This document shows, piece by piece, positions 46,162 through 55,360 of a DNA stretch of 64,000 nucleotides (positions within the stretch are counted from its first letter, which is position 1; each line of letters opens with the position of its first letter). Made by a program: the position numbers and the translations under genes. Source of the stretch: Helicobacter sp. 13S00401-1. Its GTDB lineage: Bacteria; Campylobacterota; Campylobacteria; Campylobacterales; Helicobacteraceae. Where the stretch lies: positions 1-64,000 of the forward strand of contig NZ_MLAR01000001.1 in assembly GCF_002272925.1 (NCBI RefSeq), in the 5' to 3' direction. The notes below the pieces were generated by a model. The model had not been told where the DNA came from. It saw only the letters and a program-made list of their open reading frames with translations, and made no database searches.

Positions 46162-46407
46162 TTAGTCCAACCTTACAACTTTGATATCAGGATGTATATC
46201 AGTCTGAAGTGCTCTAAGCACTCCGTTTTTAAGTGTTATGTTTATACTTGGACAGCCTTGACAAGCCCCTAAGAATCTAACATACACAGTAGCATCTTCT
46301 ATCTTTATAAGCTCTATATTCCCCTTGTCTCTTAAAAGCATAGGTCTTACCCTATCTATACTTGCCTCAACCGGAGAAACTAGCTCTTCATCACTAAAAG
46401 GAAACAT
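46162..46407 (-). CDS. NifU C-terminal domain protein (Fe-S scaffold or carrier)
   Basis: 81 residues of the NifU-like (Nfu) domain only, with the CQGC motif in RFLGACQGCPSINITLKNGV, which binds a [4Fe-4S] cluster between two monomers. Nfu proteins deliver clusters to apo-enzymes. The short stand-alone form is the one I recall in Helicobacter, beside full-length NifU elsewhere. It overlaps no gene, but abuts the TPR-like gene. Confidence 0.93.
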   Translation of the reverse strand: MFPFSDEELVSPVEASIDRVRPMLLRDKGNIELIKIEDATVYVRFLGACQGCPSINITLKNGVLRALQTDIHPDIKVVRLD

Positions 46408-46465
46408 TGTCTACTCCTCACTATCTAATAAGACTATGTGATTATAGTAATACTTTTTAGTTAAT

Positions 46466-46960
46466 TTAAATTGTGCTTCTTATGATTGGATATCCAAAGT
46501 CAAAGGTAGTAGGCTTATAGCCAGTTATATCAAGCGTTACTTTTATGTTTCTTTTTTCACTGCTTGATACTATTGGAAATGCTACTAAGTAGCCTTTTGA
46601 ATACCTAGAGTCAAAAACTAAATCACTATCTAACTCACCATTTTTAACTTCCCTAATCCACAAAGGCTGAGTGCCATTTAAACTTAAAGACATAAAGTAA
46701 GGATCATATATGTCTTTATTAAAGGTCGTGATATTTAAGAAAAAATACTCTTCATTTTGAAAAAATATATTGCCCAAGTCGTTAAGATGGGTTATCTTAA
46801 CTACCACTATAGGTTTAGAGACACTTGAAAAGATATTAGTCCTAGTTTCTTGAGCGATGCGCTGTATATTTAGATCTTTACCTTGCATAAGCTTAAAGTA
46901 AGACTGACAGCCAGCTAAAAGTAGTGCTAGCATAAGGACTAAAAGATACTTCAAAGACAA
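46466..46960 (-). CDS. Putative lipoprotein
   Basis: 164 residues with a lipobox LLAGC (Cys at 18) after a short hydrophobic signal, so it is a membrane lipoprotein. The mature part is beta-rich (VVVKITHLNDLGNIFF, NIKVTLDITGYKPTTFDFGYP) and resembles small periplasmic lipoproteins of the YcfL/DUF1425 kind in size and layout, though I cannot confirm the family. It lies 58 bp upstream of the NifU-like gene, and about 80 bp after the end of the Tad locus. Confidence 0.7.
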   Translation of the reverse strand: MSLKYLLVLMLALLLAGCQSYFKLMQGKDLNIQRIAQETRTNIFSSVSKPIVVVKITHLNDLGNIFFQNEEYFFLNITTFNKDIYDPYFMSLSLNGTQPLWIREVKNGELDSDLVFDSRYSKGYLVAFPIVSSSEKRNIKVTLDITGYKPTTFDFGYPIIRSTI

Positions 46961-47040
46961 ACCTTTATAAGTAGATACTAATAGCTACTATTTTACAACA
47001 AAGCCCTTAGTTATGTTTAATGTTAGGAATCTAAACATAC

Positions 47041-47062
47041 TAGTCTTTGTTAGCAAAGACTA
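47041..47062 (-). terminator. Stem-loop at the end of the Tad operon
   Basis: TAGTCTTTG (47041-47049) and CAAAGACTA (47054-47062) make a perfect 9-bp stem with loop TTAG; the tadG stop codon lies inside the right arm. No T-run follows on the minus strand. It may slow polymerase or protect the 3' end of the transcript more than terminate it. Confidence 0.5.
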
Positions 47063-49180
47063 TCTATTACTAAACTTGCCAAAAGAATCTTTTACTATCT
47101 CTTCTTTTATCCTTTTAAGAAAGGAATCTATATCCTTACTTACAAAGATATTTTCTTTAGGAGTACAGTTCTCCCAAACCTCCTTAAATCTCTTTTCATC
47201 ATCAGCACCAACATGCTGGGAGTTTTTAGTAAGATTTACAGGATATATCTCTACGTCAGTGCCCCTTCTTTGTTTTAAGCCTTTTCTTATAACCTGACAC
47301 ATATTAGCTGTAGTTAAAAAGTATCTATCTACGTCAGTTGAAAGGGCTGTAAAGATAATGATTCTTTGCTTAGTGTTCCCACTTTTAGAATCTGCTAGGA
47401 TTTGAGCTGCCCTTATTAAAGCACCTGAAGGTAAAGTGTTGCCATAAGGACTATCTGTAGCTGCTGGAGTTTGGAGGGCATCAGACTTATAGCCACCATT
47501 TTCTATCTTAAAAGGTATGGTTGCTATGGGCTTAATATTTAATATATCTCTAGGAGTAGTAAGCCTAACTAGGGGCTGTTCTACTTGTATAAGTTGATCT
47601 AGTACAAAGTGGGCACATAATGGATTATCAGGCTTTCTAAGCCTAAACTCAAAAAAGTTACACATCGGCCTGCCCTTAGATCTTATAGTTATATTTGGTT
47701 GGGCTGCTTGCATCTGAGTTTGCAAGACTTTAATCTTTGCTTCATCTGATTGGATTAGAGCTAAGATTGCTGCTCCACGTGATGTGCCTTGAACCCTTGC
47801 ATAAATCCTTCTTAGTGCTTCTAGCTTAGTAGAGAGGTTATTAATCTGCTCTCTTATGCTTGCTAATTGTGGGTTATGCGCTGTTTTTTTACTTTCTTCA
47901 AGCCCCTCGATTTGCAAGATTTGATCATACCTTGGATCATACATCCTAACCAAAGGAAACTCTTTAAACTCAAAGATACTCTCTACTATCTTTTCCCTAT
48001 CTATGCTAGATCTGTTTTCATAAGATCCTAAAGTAGGTGCTAGTCCAAAGCTAGCTATGTTGTTTACAAAGGCAAAAGCTTTGCCATACTCTCCTACAAC
48101 TTGAGGTGGTACTTTTTCTACAGGAGGCACATCTAAAAGACTCATAAGTCCTGGCTCTTTTACAAACTCTTCACTCAAAGCTACATCAGGAGCACCTAGC
48201 TTTTTTTTAGCAGCTACTACATTTTTTATAGTAGCCCTCATAACACTATCATCAGTAGGAGCTTTTGTAAATCTTGACCAATAGTTCCAGTGCCTAACAC
48301 GCTTAGCTTCTGGTACGATTTGTGGGAAGAAAAGATAGATTCCATCATCATATATATCTTCTTGTGGCCCAACTACTGCATCATGTGGCAAGTCTCTACC
48401 TAGGATTTGAGAGTGGACTATCCAAGGTATGACAGCAAACTGAGACTTATGAAGTTCATCTACCCCCATAACTGTGTTAATAAGACTAGCAGCTATAGTT
48501 TGCTGGGCATCAATGTACTTAGCAACTCCTGTAGGAGGACTACAAAGCCCTACAGGTATAAGGTTAGAATCTGCCTCACATAAAGCCTTGTAAGTTTTAT
48601 CTTCAAAGTCTACTTGGCTTTTATTACCTGCATTACTATAGTCCATAATGATTACATAATCGCCTATTGCGCCATTATCAGCCTTTTCTATTTTAGAGCT
48701 AGCTGCTAGTTTAGTGCCCCCACTAAAACTCTTATCTACCATATGAGCTAAAAAGCTCCCTTGTGTCATAGACGCACTAACTACTGCATAGCTAGTAAAA
48801 AGAGTAGGTGTTTCTTCAACGCTAGAGCTTTTATTACCCGCCATAGCTCTTTGCTTATCACTTAGTTCATTAGGATCTGAAGACTGCGTACCATAGTCTA
48901 TTTTTATATCGCCTAGATTTGCACTCTTACCTACATAAAATGACGCTAGGGCTTGGGCAGCTTTAGTTATAACTGCTTCATCTTTTGTAGCACTAGCTAC
49001 AAGACTTGCTTCTTTTAAGGCATCGCCTAGTCTTTGTTGTTTGTTTAGATCTAAGGTTAGATCAAATCCAACTGCCATGATCCCAAAAAGCAAAGGTAGC
49101 AAGATAGCAGTAGTAACTGCTATAACACCCTTTTCATCTTGTAAAAAGCTTGTATTTGTTTTAGATTTTATATATTTCAT
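47060..49180 (-). CDS. tadG: TadG-like protein of the Tad pilus
   Basis: 706 residues. The N-terminus has the pilin-like start DEKGVIAVTTAILLPLLFG with one membrane helix (about 18-42), then a long extracytoplasmic part with a Cys-containing central region and VVIMDYSNAGN and IIIFTALSTDVD segments that recall a von Willebrand A-like fold. TadG proteins are pilus-assembly components of unclear role, often the last gene of the locus, as here. AAGGATAAAT precedes the ATG. It is larger than many TadG (about 400-600). Confidence 0.85.
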   Translation of the reverse strand: MKYIKSKTNTSFLQDEKGVIAVTTAILLPLLFGIMAVGFDLTLDLNKQQRLGDALKEASLVASATKDEAVITKAAQALASFYVGKSANLGDIKIDYGTQSSDPNELSDKQRAMAGNKSSSVEETPTLFTSYAVVSASMTQGSFLAHMVDKSFSGGTKLAASSKIEKADNGAIGDYVIIMDYSNAGNKSQVDFEDKTYKALCEADSNLIPVGLCSPPTGVAKYIDAQQTIAASLINTVMGVDELHKSQFAVIPWIVHSQILGRDLPHDAVVGPQEDIYDDGIYLFFPQIVPEAKRVRHWNYWSRFTKAPTDDSVMRATIKNVVAAKKKLGAPDVALSEEFVKEPGLMSLLDVPPVEKVPPQVVGEYGKAFAFVNNIASFGLAPTLGSYENRSSIDREKIVESIFEFKEFPLVRMYDPRYDQILQIEGLEESKKTAHNPQLASIREQINNLSTKLEALRRIYARVQGTSRGAAILALIQSDEAKIKVLQTQMQAAQPNITIRSKGRPMCNFFEFRLRKPDNPLCAHFVLDQLIQVEQPLVRLTTPRDILNIKPIATIPFKIENGGYKSDALQTPAATDSPYGNTLPSGALIRAAQILADSKSGNTKQRIIIFTALSTDVDRYFLTTANMCQVIRKGLKQRRGTDVEIYPVNLTKNSQHVGADDEKRFKEVWENCTPKENIFVSKDIDSFLKRIKEEIVKDSFGKFSNR

Positions 49181-49219
49181 ATTTATCCTTATATAAGAAA
49201 ACTTTTTTATTAAAAGTTA

Positions 49220-49780
49220 TTATCTAGCATAGACCACAGCTTGAGAATCCATATTCACTAAGTTAGTGGCTACATTTGTTTTTAGATAAAAGTTGCTAAC
49301 TGGCTTAGCACACACACTTACCCTATACATTGGACTCCAATTGCCTACTGGTGTATAAACTGCAGCTTCACTTAAAACGCTAATATCCAAAGACTGCGCA
49401 CAAAGCATATTACCCCTAGTAAAAGACTTAGTTTCAGTAGGGATGGCAGTAGTTTTATTAGACTTATCAAACTCTATGCTTTCTATCTTTATAGAAAGGT
49501 TATCAGCATCCCTAAAAACTCCCTTAGTTAGATTCTTAGTTATAGTAAATATCTCATCAGCTTGGTTTTCATCTAAGGGCTCATTGTTATAAAGCACGCT
49601 TCTTTCACGCACTATAGAAGCTAGTGAGTAAGCTAGCCTATCAAGACGCTGCTTCATTAAAAGCACACTTCCAACATCAGCTATAAGCATGATAAGCAGT
49701 ACAAATAGCCCAAAAAGCAAAGAGGCTTCTATGGCTATAGACCCCCTTTTTTGTTTTAAAAAATTTTTCATTAACGACAT
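49220..49780 (-). CDS. tadF: TadF minor pseudopilin
   Basis: 186 residues. QKRGSIAIEASLLFGLFVLL is a prepilin-type site and helix: cleavage would follow the Gly. The rest is a periplasmic domain with two Cys. TadF is a pseudopilin processed by TadV and needed for pilus assembly. The frame opens at ATG 49780, but AAGGA sits 8 bp before the ATG at 49771 (MKNFLKQKRG), so the shorter start is likely. It lies 16 bp after tadE. Confidence 0.85.
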   Translation of the reverse strand: MSLMKNFLKQKRGSIAIEASLLFGLFVLLIMLIADVGSVLLMKQRLDRLAYSLASIVRERSVLYNNEPLDENQADEIFTITKNLTKGVFRDADNLSIKIESIEFDKSNKTTAIPTETKSFTRGNMLCAQSLDISVLSEAAVYTPVGNWSPMYRVSVCAKPVSNFYLKTNVATNLVNMDSQAVVYAR

Positions 49781-49796
49781 CCTTGAGTGAGGCTTT

Positions 49797-50372
49797 TTAA
49801 GTGCGCTGATTTTTTAAGGCTTTTAGTTTTTCTAGTCTTTCTCTTTCTTCTTTATCTATGAGTGGGTCTCTTCTTTCAGAAAAAAAGATATTGCTTGAAG
49901 TTATATATCTTGCCCGCTTATCAACCCACGCTAAAGGAAAAAGTGGGCTTACGTGATAGCTTAAGTTATAAATGACTATTTGATTTTCTTGAGGGCTACC
50001 AGTACAAGAGTTATTAGCTAGCTCGGTTATATTCTTACAGTATTCTAGATTTAAAGTGAGCTTTTCAGGACTAACAAAAGATAAGAATCTATTTTTCTTA
50101 GAATCTAAATACTCTTTATACTTAGTCTCATAACCTTCTTTATAATTAAAACTTGAAGCATAACTTGAAGCATTAAAACCTATATAGCTAATCATGGCGT
50201 TTTGATAGATCAAGATAGAAGTCTCTATGATAATCACTATTAATATAAAAAAAGGCAAAAGTAGCATGGCAAACTCTATAGCTGCCACTCCTTTTTTATC
50301 TTGCAAAAAGCTTTTATGCCTTAAAAGCTTTGCTAGATTCTTAAGTAGTACTTTAGACATAGCTTTTATCAC
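49797..50372 (-). CDS. tadE: TadE minor pseudopilin
   Basis: 191 residues with the prepilin-like motif DKKGVAAIEFAMLLLPFFIL (cleavage after Gly, Glu at +5), one transmembrane helix, and a periplasmic domain with a Cys pair. The basic leader before the Gly is long (about 28 residues). TadE is a pseudopilin of the Tad system. It overlaps tadD by 4 bp (ATGA type). Confidence 0.88.
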   Translation of the reverse strand: MIKAMSKVLLKNLAKLLRHKSFLQDKKGVAAIEFAMLLLPFFILIVIIIETSILIYQNAMISYIGFNASSYASSFNYKEGYETKYKEYLDSKKNRFLSFVSPEKLTLNLEYCKNITELANNSCTGSPQENQIVIYNLSYHVSPLFPLAWVDKRARYITSSNIFFSERRDPLIDKEERERLEKLKALKNQRT

Positions 50373-51181
50373 TTCTCTTGCTTTTTAACTTTTTTAACTT
50401 TTTTAACTTTTGTGTTAACTGGCACTGGGGCTTCTATCTCAAACTTAGACACTGCTTCTATGTTGCTTTTTCTTAAAGACCTTATAAGCTTTCTTTGATC
50501 TCTAGTTAAACGCTCCTTAGTTGCTATATCAAGTGCTTCTTTATCTTTGTTTTCTTTTACCAACGAAAGGATTAAATCTGCTAAAAGAGTTTCATTCTTA
50601 GAGCCACGAAGATAAAGAGGCATAAGGTAGTTAGTAGCAGTTTTATACTCTCTTTTAAGTATATAAAGCATGCCTAGATTAGTATTAACAACCTCATCAT
50701 CAAGTAATAGCTCTTTAGCCCTTAAAAAGTCTTTTTCAGCTAAGTCAAACTCACGCTGCTTGGCATATATAACACCTCTTATATTATAAGCCCTTGCAAG
50801 CAAAGGCTTTTTTTCTAAGACTATATTTATAGAATCTAAAGCTTCTTTATACCTACTTAAAGCATCAAGTGCTTTTGCATTAAGTATTAAAGCATCTAAG
50901 TCTTTATTATCTTGAACTAAGGGCTTTAAGTAATAAAGACTAGAATCATAATCTTTAGCATCATAGTAGTTTTGTGAAAGTTTAAGACGTACTTCTTTAG
51001 TATCTTGCTTTCTAAGCTTGGCCTTATTTATCTCTATAAGCTCACTATAGCTTTTAGTTGAAAGCAAAATCTTTTCTTTTCTAAACTCATCTTTATAGAT
51101 ATCAGTAGTTGAAGCAAAGTTACTACAACCATACATGAAAATCCCAACAAATACTAAAAATACCTTATTATAAAACTTCAT
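50369..51181 (-). CDS. tadD: TadD TPR lipoprotein
   Basis: 270 residues. Lipobox MYGC (Cys at 19), then four or more TPR units (about 65-215, for example LARAYNIRGVIYAKQREFDLAEKDF). TadD acts like a pilotin for the RcpA secretin. The C-terminus is a basic tail with KVKKVKKVKK coded by a 9-bp tandem repeat (50382-50408). It lies after tadC by 62 bp and overlaps tadE. Confidence 0.9.
   Translation of the reverse strand: MKFYNKVFLVFVGIFMYGCSNFASTTDIYKDEFRKEKILLSTKSYSELIEINKAKLRKQDTKEVRLKLSQNYYDAKDYDSSLYYLKPLVQDNKDLDALILNAKALDALSRYKEALDSINIVLEKKPLLARAYNIRGVIYAKQREFDLAEKDFLRAKELLLDDEVVNTNLGMLYILKREYKTATNYLMPLYLRGSKNETLLADLILSLVKENKDKEALDIATKERLTRDQRKLIRSLRKSNIEAVSKFEIEAPVPVNTKVKKVKKVKKQEK
50382..50408. 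repeat. 9-bp tandem repeat at the 3' end of tadD
   Basis: Three perfect copies of TTTTTAACT on the plus strand, coding Val-Lys-Lys repeats at the TadD C-terminus. The unit keeps frame, so copy-number change would only lengthen the basic tail. Confidence 0.85.
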
Positions 51182-51243
51182 CCTAATGTCCTTAAATTTA
51201 TATTTTTCTTATAAATGCATATTTCTTACTAATAAAAGCTATG

Positions 51244-52074
51244 TTAAAAGTTATTCATAACGCGCATAACTCCTGGGGCTGCTATAACTATGATGACTGG
51301 GAACATGAAAAAAAGTATCAAAGGCACACTCATCTTTGCAGCTAGCTTTCCTATAATTTCTTCTACTTTTAAAAGCTCACTCTCTCTTATCTCAGCACTA
51401 AGATTCATTAAAGAATCATATATCCCACTTCCATACTTCAAGCTTTGTTTTAAGGTCGCACAAAGCATAGATATCTCTTGACTAGGGAGTTCTTTTTGGA
51501 GTTCATCAAGGGCTACTTCAAGACCACTTACTTCAGTTTTGGCTATAAGTTTGTTTAAAAAAGGTAAAAAGGCCTTATTAACTTGTTCTATTGAGCCTTG
51601 TAAGAAAACTATGGCTTGTTCTATACTCATACCACTTTGAACACAAATTGCTAGTAAGTCTACAAACATGGGTATATCTTTACCTATCTTAGTAACTCTG
51701 CTTTGAACTATGTACTTAGCTATATAACTAGGTGCTAACACAAAAAATATAATGGCTAAGATGCCTATTATCCCAAGTGTGCTTTGACTAATCTTTAAAT
51801 TAAAAAGAATATCAATCACATAAAAAAAGATAAAAACTAAGATTCCATATAAGATCTTAGAGACTACATTTTTATCCATCTTACTTAGATAAGAAAGCAC
51901 AGGATCGCTTTTTTCTAAGATCTCTTGAGCGTTATTAATCTTAGCTTTAGTATCTTTTTTATAAGCGTAGTCTATGAAGGCTTTTTGACTTTTTAGCAAA
52001 AACTGTCTTTTTAGCAAGATGTAAAAAAGGCTTCCAAAAACTATGATAAATACTACGTACAATAAAGGGCTCAT
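51244..52074 (-). CDS. tadC: TadC inner-membrane platform protein
   Basis: 276 residues with the type II secretion F (GspF) domain. Hydrophobic segments lie at the N-terminus, around 85-125 and at the C-terminus (MSVPLILFFMFPVIIVIAAPGVMRV). The cytoplasmic helices have SGMSIEQAIVFLQ and YGSGIYDSLMNLS, the T2SF pattern. TadB and TadC together form the pilus platform turned by the TadA ATPase. It starts 1 bp after tadB. Confidence 0.92.
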   Translation of the reverse strand: MSPLLYVVFIIVFGSLFYILLKRQFLLKSQKAFIDYAYKKDTKAKINNAQEILEKSDPVLSYLSKMDKNVVSKILYGILVFIFFYVIDILFNLKISQSTLGIIGILAIIFFVLAPSYIAKYIVQSRVTKIGKDIPMFVDLLAICVQSGMSIEQAIVFLQGSIEQVNKAFLPFLNKLIAKTEVSGLEVALDELQKELPSQEISMLCATLKQSLKYGSGIYDSLMNLSAEIRESELLKVEEIIGKLAAKMSVPLILFFMFPVIIVIAAPGVMRVMNNF

Positions 52075-52075
52075 C

Positions 52076-52966
52076 TTAAATCTTCCTCATTAAAAACAGT
52101 ATGATTAAAACACCTACAAACTCACTCCCTAAAAAGTAGTAAAGTATGTATCTGCCTTCTTCATTGTGCATAACAAAGTCAAAGTTTTCTGGGCTTATAA
52201 ACTTCATCAAAAACAAAAAGATAAATGGAATAGCTGCTGTTATCTTAGAGCTCATCCTAGCTTCACTAGTCATGGCATTTTTCTTTTTTTCTATGGCTTT
52301 TGCCCTCTGATTAGCCATGCTTAAGCGCCCTAGGACTTCTTTTAATCTAGCCCCGCTTTGAAGGGAAACTAAAAGGGCAGTTAAAAAAAAGTAGTAAGTT
52401 TTAAAAGGCAAGCGTTTATAGCTAGCTTCAAAGATGCGCGCTGGATCATCTCCTACGTTTAAAGCCCTAGTTATGATGGAAAACTCCTGTTTTAAAACAC
52501 CATGTAACTGGTTTTCTGCATCTTTTAAAGCTTGATTTATATTATTCCCTGAGCTAATAGCGCCATTTATTAAAACTAGGGCTTCTGGAAAGTTAGATTC
52601 AAAGTCTTTTATAACTGACTTTAGATAAAAAGTGCGTGCTAGGTAAGCACCAAAGATTACTCCTGCTAGCAAGACTAAGGCTTTATTAAAGTTTAAAAAG
52701 ATTCCATTAGCTACAAAAAATACTATGATGCTAATAACTAATATTATTATTCCCTTACTTCTAAATCCAACCCCTCTTTCATAAACCCCTTTAAAAAAAG
52801 CACTTAAAAAATCCTCCAAAGCAAGCCTTAGCTTTTTAGTATCCATAGGCTTGCTTGCGTTTAAATTTACAAACTTTTTCATAGAGGCAAGATTTCTTGC
52901 ATTAACTATAGCACTACCTAGCAAAAACACACCAAAAAGCCCAGTTAGTAAAAAAAGAGAGCTCAT
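52076..52966 (-). CDS. tadB: TadB inner-membrane platform protein
   Basis: 296 residues, the partner of TadC. There are membrane segments near residues 1-20, 70-115 and at the C-terminus (AAIPFIFLFLMKFI, ILYYFLGSEFVGVLIILFLM), and the T2SF domain with GNNINQALKDAENQL and SGARLKEVLGRLS. Stop and start overlap with tadA by 1 bp. Confidence 0.92.
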   Translation of the reverse strand: MSSLFLLTGLFGVFLLGSAIVNARNLASMKKFVNLNASKPMDTKKLRLALEDFLSAFFKGVYERGVGFRSKGIIILVISIIVFFVANGIFLNFNKALVLLAGVIFGAYLARTFYLKSVIKDFESNFPEALVLINGAISSGNNINQALKDAENQLHGVLKQEFSIITRALNVGDDPARIFEASYKRLPFKTYYFFLTALLVSLQSGARLKEVLGRLSMANQRAKAIEKKKNAMTSEARMSSKITAAIPFIFLFLMKFISPENFDFVMHNEEGRYILYYFLGSEFVGVLIILFLMRKI

Positions 52967-54270
52967 TAGCTAGCCTTTTTGTCACTAGCAGATTCTAAAG
53001 TCTTATCTAAAAGCTCTTTTACACCAAACATAATGGCATTTTTCTCTAAGATAGAATCTTCTGGCAAGCCATGGCATACATAATTTCCCATTATCTTATT
53101 ATCTTTGCCTCTTACTGCATCTGGGACAAACTCAAAAATATCTTTTAAGATGATAGCTCCACTATCTTCCATGCCTATGATTTCAGTTACTTTTATAACC
53201 TTACGGCTTCCATCATTTAGCCTAGCAATTTGCACTATTAAATTAACAGCTGAAGCAATGTTATATCGTATAGCATTAAGTGGCAACTCAAAGCCTGCCA
53301 TCATAACTAGGTTTTCTAGTCTTGATATAGCATCGCGTGGTGAGTTAGCATGCACTGTAGTCATAGAGCCATCATGCCCAGTATTCATAGCTTGAAGCAT
53401 CTCAAAGGCCTCTCCTCCCCTACACTCACCAACTATGATTCTATCTGGACGCATACGCAAGGCATTTATTACTAAATCACGCATACTTACTTGCCCACTT
53501 TTTTCAACCCCCGCCATACGTGTTTCAAGCCTCACTAAATGAGGCTGCTTAATCTTAAGTTCAGCAGCATCTTCTAGAGTAACTATACGCTCATCATTAC
53601 TTATATGCTGAGAGAGGGCGTTTAAAAGTGTAGTTTTTCCACTTCCTGTTCCCCCACTTACTACTATGTTGCATCTTGAGTAGGCTGCTATCATTAAGGT
53701 TTGAACTATCTCACGCGACATAGAGCCAAACTCTGAAAGCTCTTCTAAGCTTTTTGAGCTATTATTAAACTTCCTTATAGAGATAGATGTACCATCAATT
53801 GCTATAGGCTTTATAACCACATTAAGCCTTGAGCCATCTGGCATCCTTGCATCAACTAAGGGTTGGCCATCATCTATACGCCTTCCCATCTTTGCTACAA
53901 GACGCTTAGCTATATCAGTTAGCTGGTCGTTATCTATAAAAGTTTCTTTAGCCTTAGTAAGTTTTCCTCTTGTTTCTATGTAGATGTTTTCTGGGCCATT
54001 AACTAAGATATCACTTATATTTGGATCTTCCATCAAAGCCCGTAGTGGCCCTAGTCCCATAACCTCATCGCTAATGGCTTCTGCAAAGAGGCTTAAGTCT
54101 TGCACTGAGAGGTAAATCTTTTTATTAGCAGCTACTTTTTGTATAACTTTAGTTATCTCTCTTATTAAAAGCTCTCTATTATCTATGATGGCTTCTATCT
54201 TATCTAAGTCTATCTCACCTAAAGTTTGTACTCTTATCTCGCCTAAAAGTTGTTTGGAATCTTTTCTCAT
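52966..54270 (-). CDS. tadA: TadA/CpaF secretion ATPase
   Basis: A type II/IV secretion ATPase of 434 residues that powers Tad pilus extension, and in Caulobacter also retraction. The N-terminal domain has DPNISDILVNGPENIYIE, then Walker A GGTGSGKTT near residue 205, the Asp box LEDAAELKI, Walker B RPDRIIVGECRGGEAF and the His box TVHANSPRDAISRLE. GGAGGGTTAA before the ATG is a strong ribosome-binding site. It overlaps the tadZ end by 4 bp. Confidence 0.96.
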   Translation of the reverse strand: MRKDSKQLLGEIRVQTLGEIDLDKIEAIIDNRELLIREITKVIQKVAANKKIYLSVQDLSLFAEAISDEVMGLGPLRALMEDPNISDILVNGPENIYIETRGKLTKAKETFIDNDQLTDIAKRLVAKMGRRIDDGQPLVDARMPDGSRLNVVIKPIAIDGTSISIRKFNNSSKSLEELSEFGSMSREIVQTLMIAAYSRCNIVVSGGTGSGKTTLLNALSQHISNDERIVTLEDAAELKIKQPHLVRLETRMAGVEKSGQVSMRDLVINALRMRPDRIIVGECRGGEAFEMLQAMNTGHDGSMTTVHANSPRDAISRLENLVMMAGFELPLNAIRYNIASAVNLIVQIARLNDGSRKVIKVTEIIGMEDSGAIILKDIFEFVPDAVRGKDNKIMGNYVCHGLPEDSILEKNAIMFGVKELLDKTLESASDKKAS

Positions 54271-55349
54271 TTAACCCTCCTAAAAAGCTTTAAGCCCTTA
54301 GGCTTAATATCACCTACTAGCTTGTTAGTTATCTCATTAAGCGCAGTTTGTACTTTTAGACTAGGAGAAAACTTAAACTCATTAAGCTTGCTTTGATAAG
54401 GAAGACTTAAGTCAAGTTTAGATTCTAAAAGCTCTTCTATCTTTAAAGCATCTAAGGAATCTCCACTTGGCATCCCGGCTTTATTAAAACAGATAAGTAG
54501 CTTTTTTACACCTTGATTCACGCTAGATAAAAAGTTATTAGCCCTTAAAACTTCTTTAGCTTTTCTAATAGAACTAAGAGTGGAATCTAAAACTAAAACA
54601 CAAGAGTGGGAGTTATTTAATATATGCTCTATCTCATCTTTATTTAGACTTTGTACTGAGTGATCAAAAACTACAAAGTTAAACTTTCTAAAAAGCTCTG
54701 CTTCAAAGTTATAAGCTTCATCTTTAAGCTCTCTATAAAGTGAAAGTCCTTCTTCTTTAATATCACTTACTTCAAAGTTACGCCCTGATAAAAGATCTAG
54801 GTTAAAACTAGAGTTTATACCTTGCACGCAAAGGACTTTGTTTTTATAGCGCTTATAAATATTATTAGCTAAGCCATAAGATATACTTGAAGCCCCAGCG
54901 CCACCTTTAGTTCCTAGCACACTTATTTTTATAAAACCTGCATAGGCATTTAAACTTTGATAGTTTGCTATCTGATCATAGACTAGATTAAGCTGGGAAT
55001 CAAAGTGAAGATAAAAAATATTCTTTTTTAAAAACTCTTGATATATGGTTATAGAATCATTATTACCTAGTATCACACAAGGAAGACTAGTAGGCAAAAG
55101 CTTGCATATCATATCTATATAGTCTTCAACATCCCTATCTATGGTAAGGCAGTCAACTACAACTGCTTGGATATTTTTAGGTATAGAATCTGGAGGCAAA
55201 CTAAATATATCGCCTTTTAAACTTGTAGCACTAGATCCTTTTAAACTTAGGTGTTCAACTATCAAAGCAAGTCTTTGTGTGTCTTTTCCTATAACTAAGA
55301 CCTTGCTTTCTTTGGAATCTTTTTCTTTATTAAAAAATGAAAAATCCAT
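54267..55349 (-). CDS. tadZ: TadZ/CpaE pilus localisation ATPase
   Basis: 360 residues. An N-terminal receiver-like domain (about 15-130) without the phosphoacceptor pattern is followed by a ParA/MinD-type domain whose deviant Walker A reads GTKGGAGASS (near 146). TadZ marks the pole and recruits the Tad apparatus. The later switch regions (FVVFDHSVQSL, VLVLDSTLSSIRKAKEVLRA) are in place. It lies 11 bp after the secretin gene. Confidence 0.9.
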   Translation of the reverse strand: MDFSFFNKEKDSKESKVLVIGKDTQRLALIVEHLSLKGSSATSLKGDIFSLPPDSIPKNIQAVVVDCLTIDRDVEDYIDMICKLLPTSLPCVILGNNDSITIYQEFLKKNIFYLHFDSQLNLVYDQIANYQSLNAYAGFIKISVLGTKGGAGASSISYGLANNIYKRYKNKVLCVQGINSSFNLDLLSGRNFEVSDIKEEGLSLYRELKDEAYNFEAELFRKFNFVVFDHSVQSLNKDEIEHILNNSHSCVLVLDSTLSSIRKAKEVLRANNFLSSVNQGVKKLLICFNKAGMPSGDSLDALKIEELLESKLDLSLPYQSKLNEFKFSPSLKVQTALNEITNKLVGDIKPKGLKLFRRVK

Positions 55350-55360
55350 AACTTGCCTCC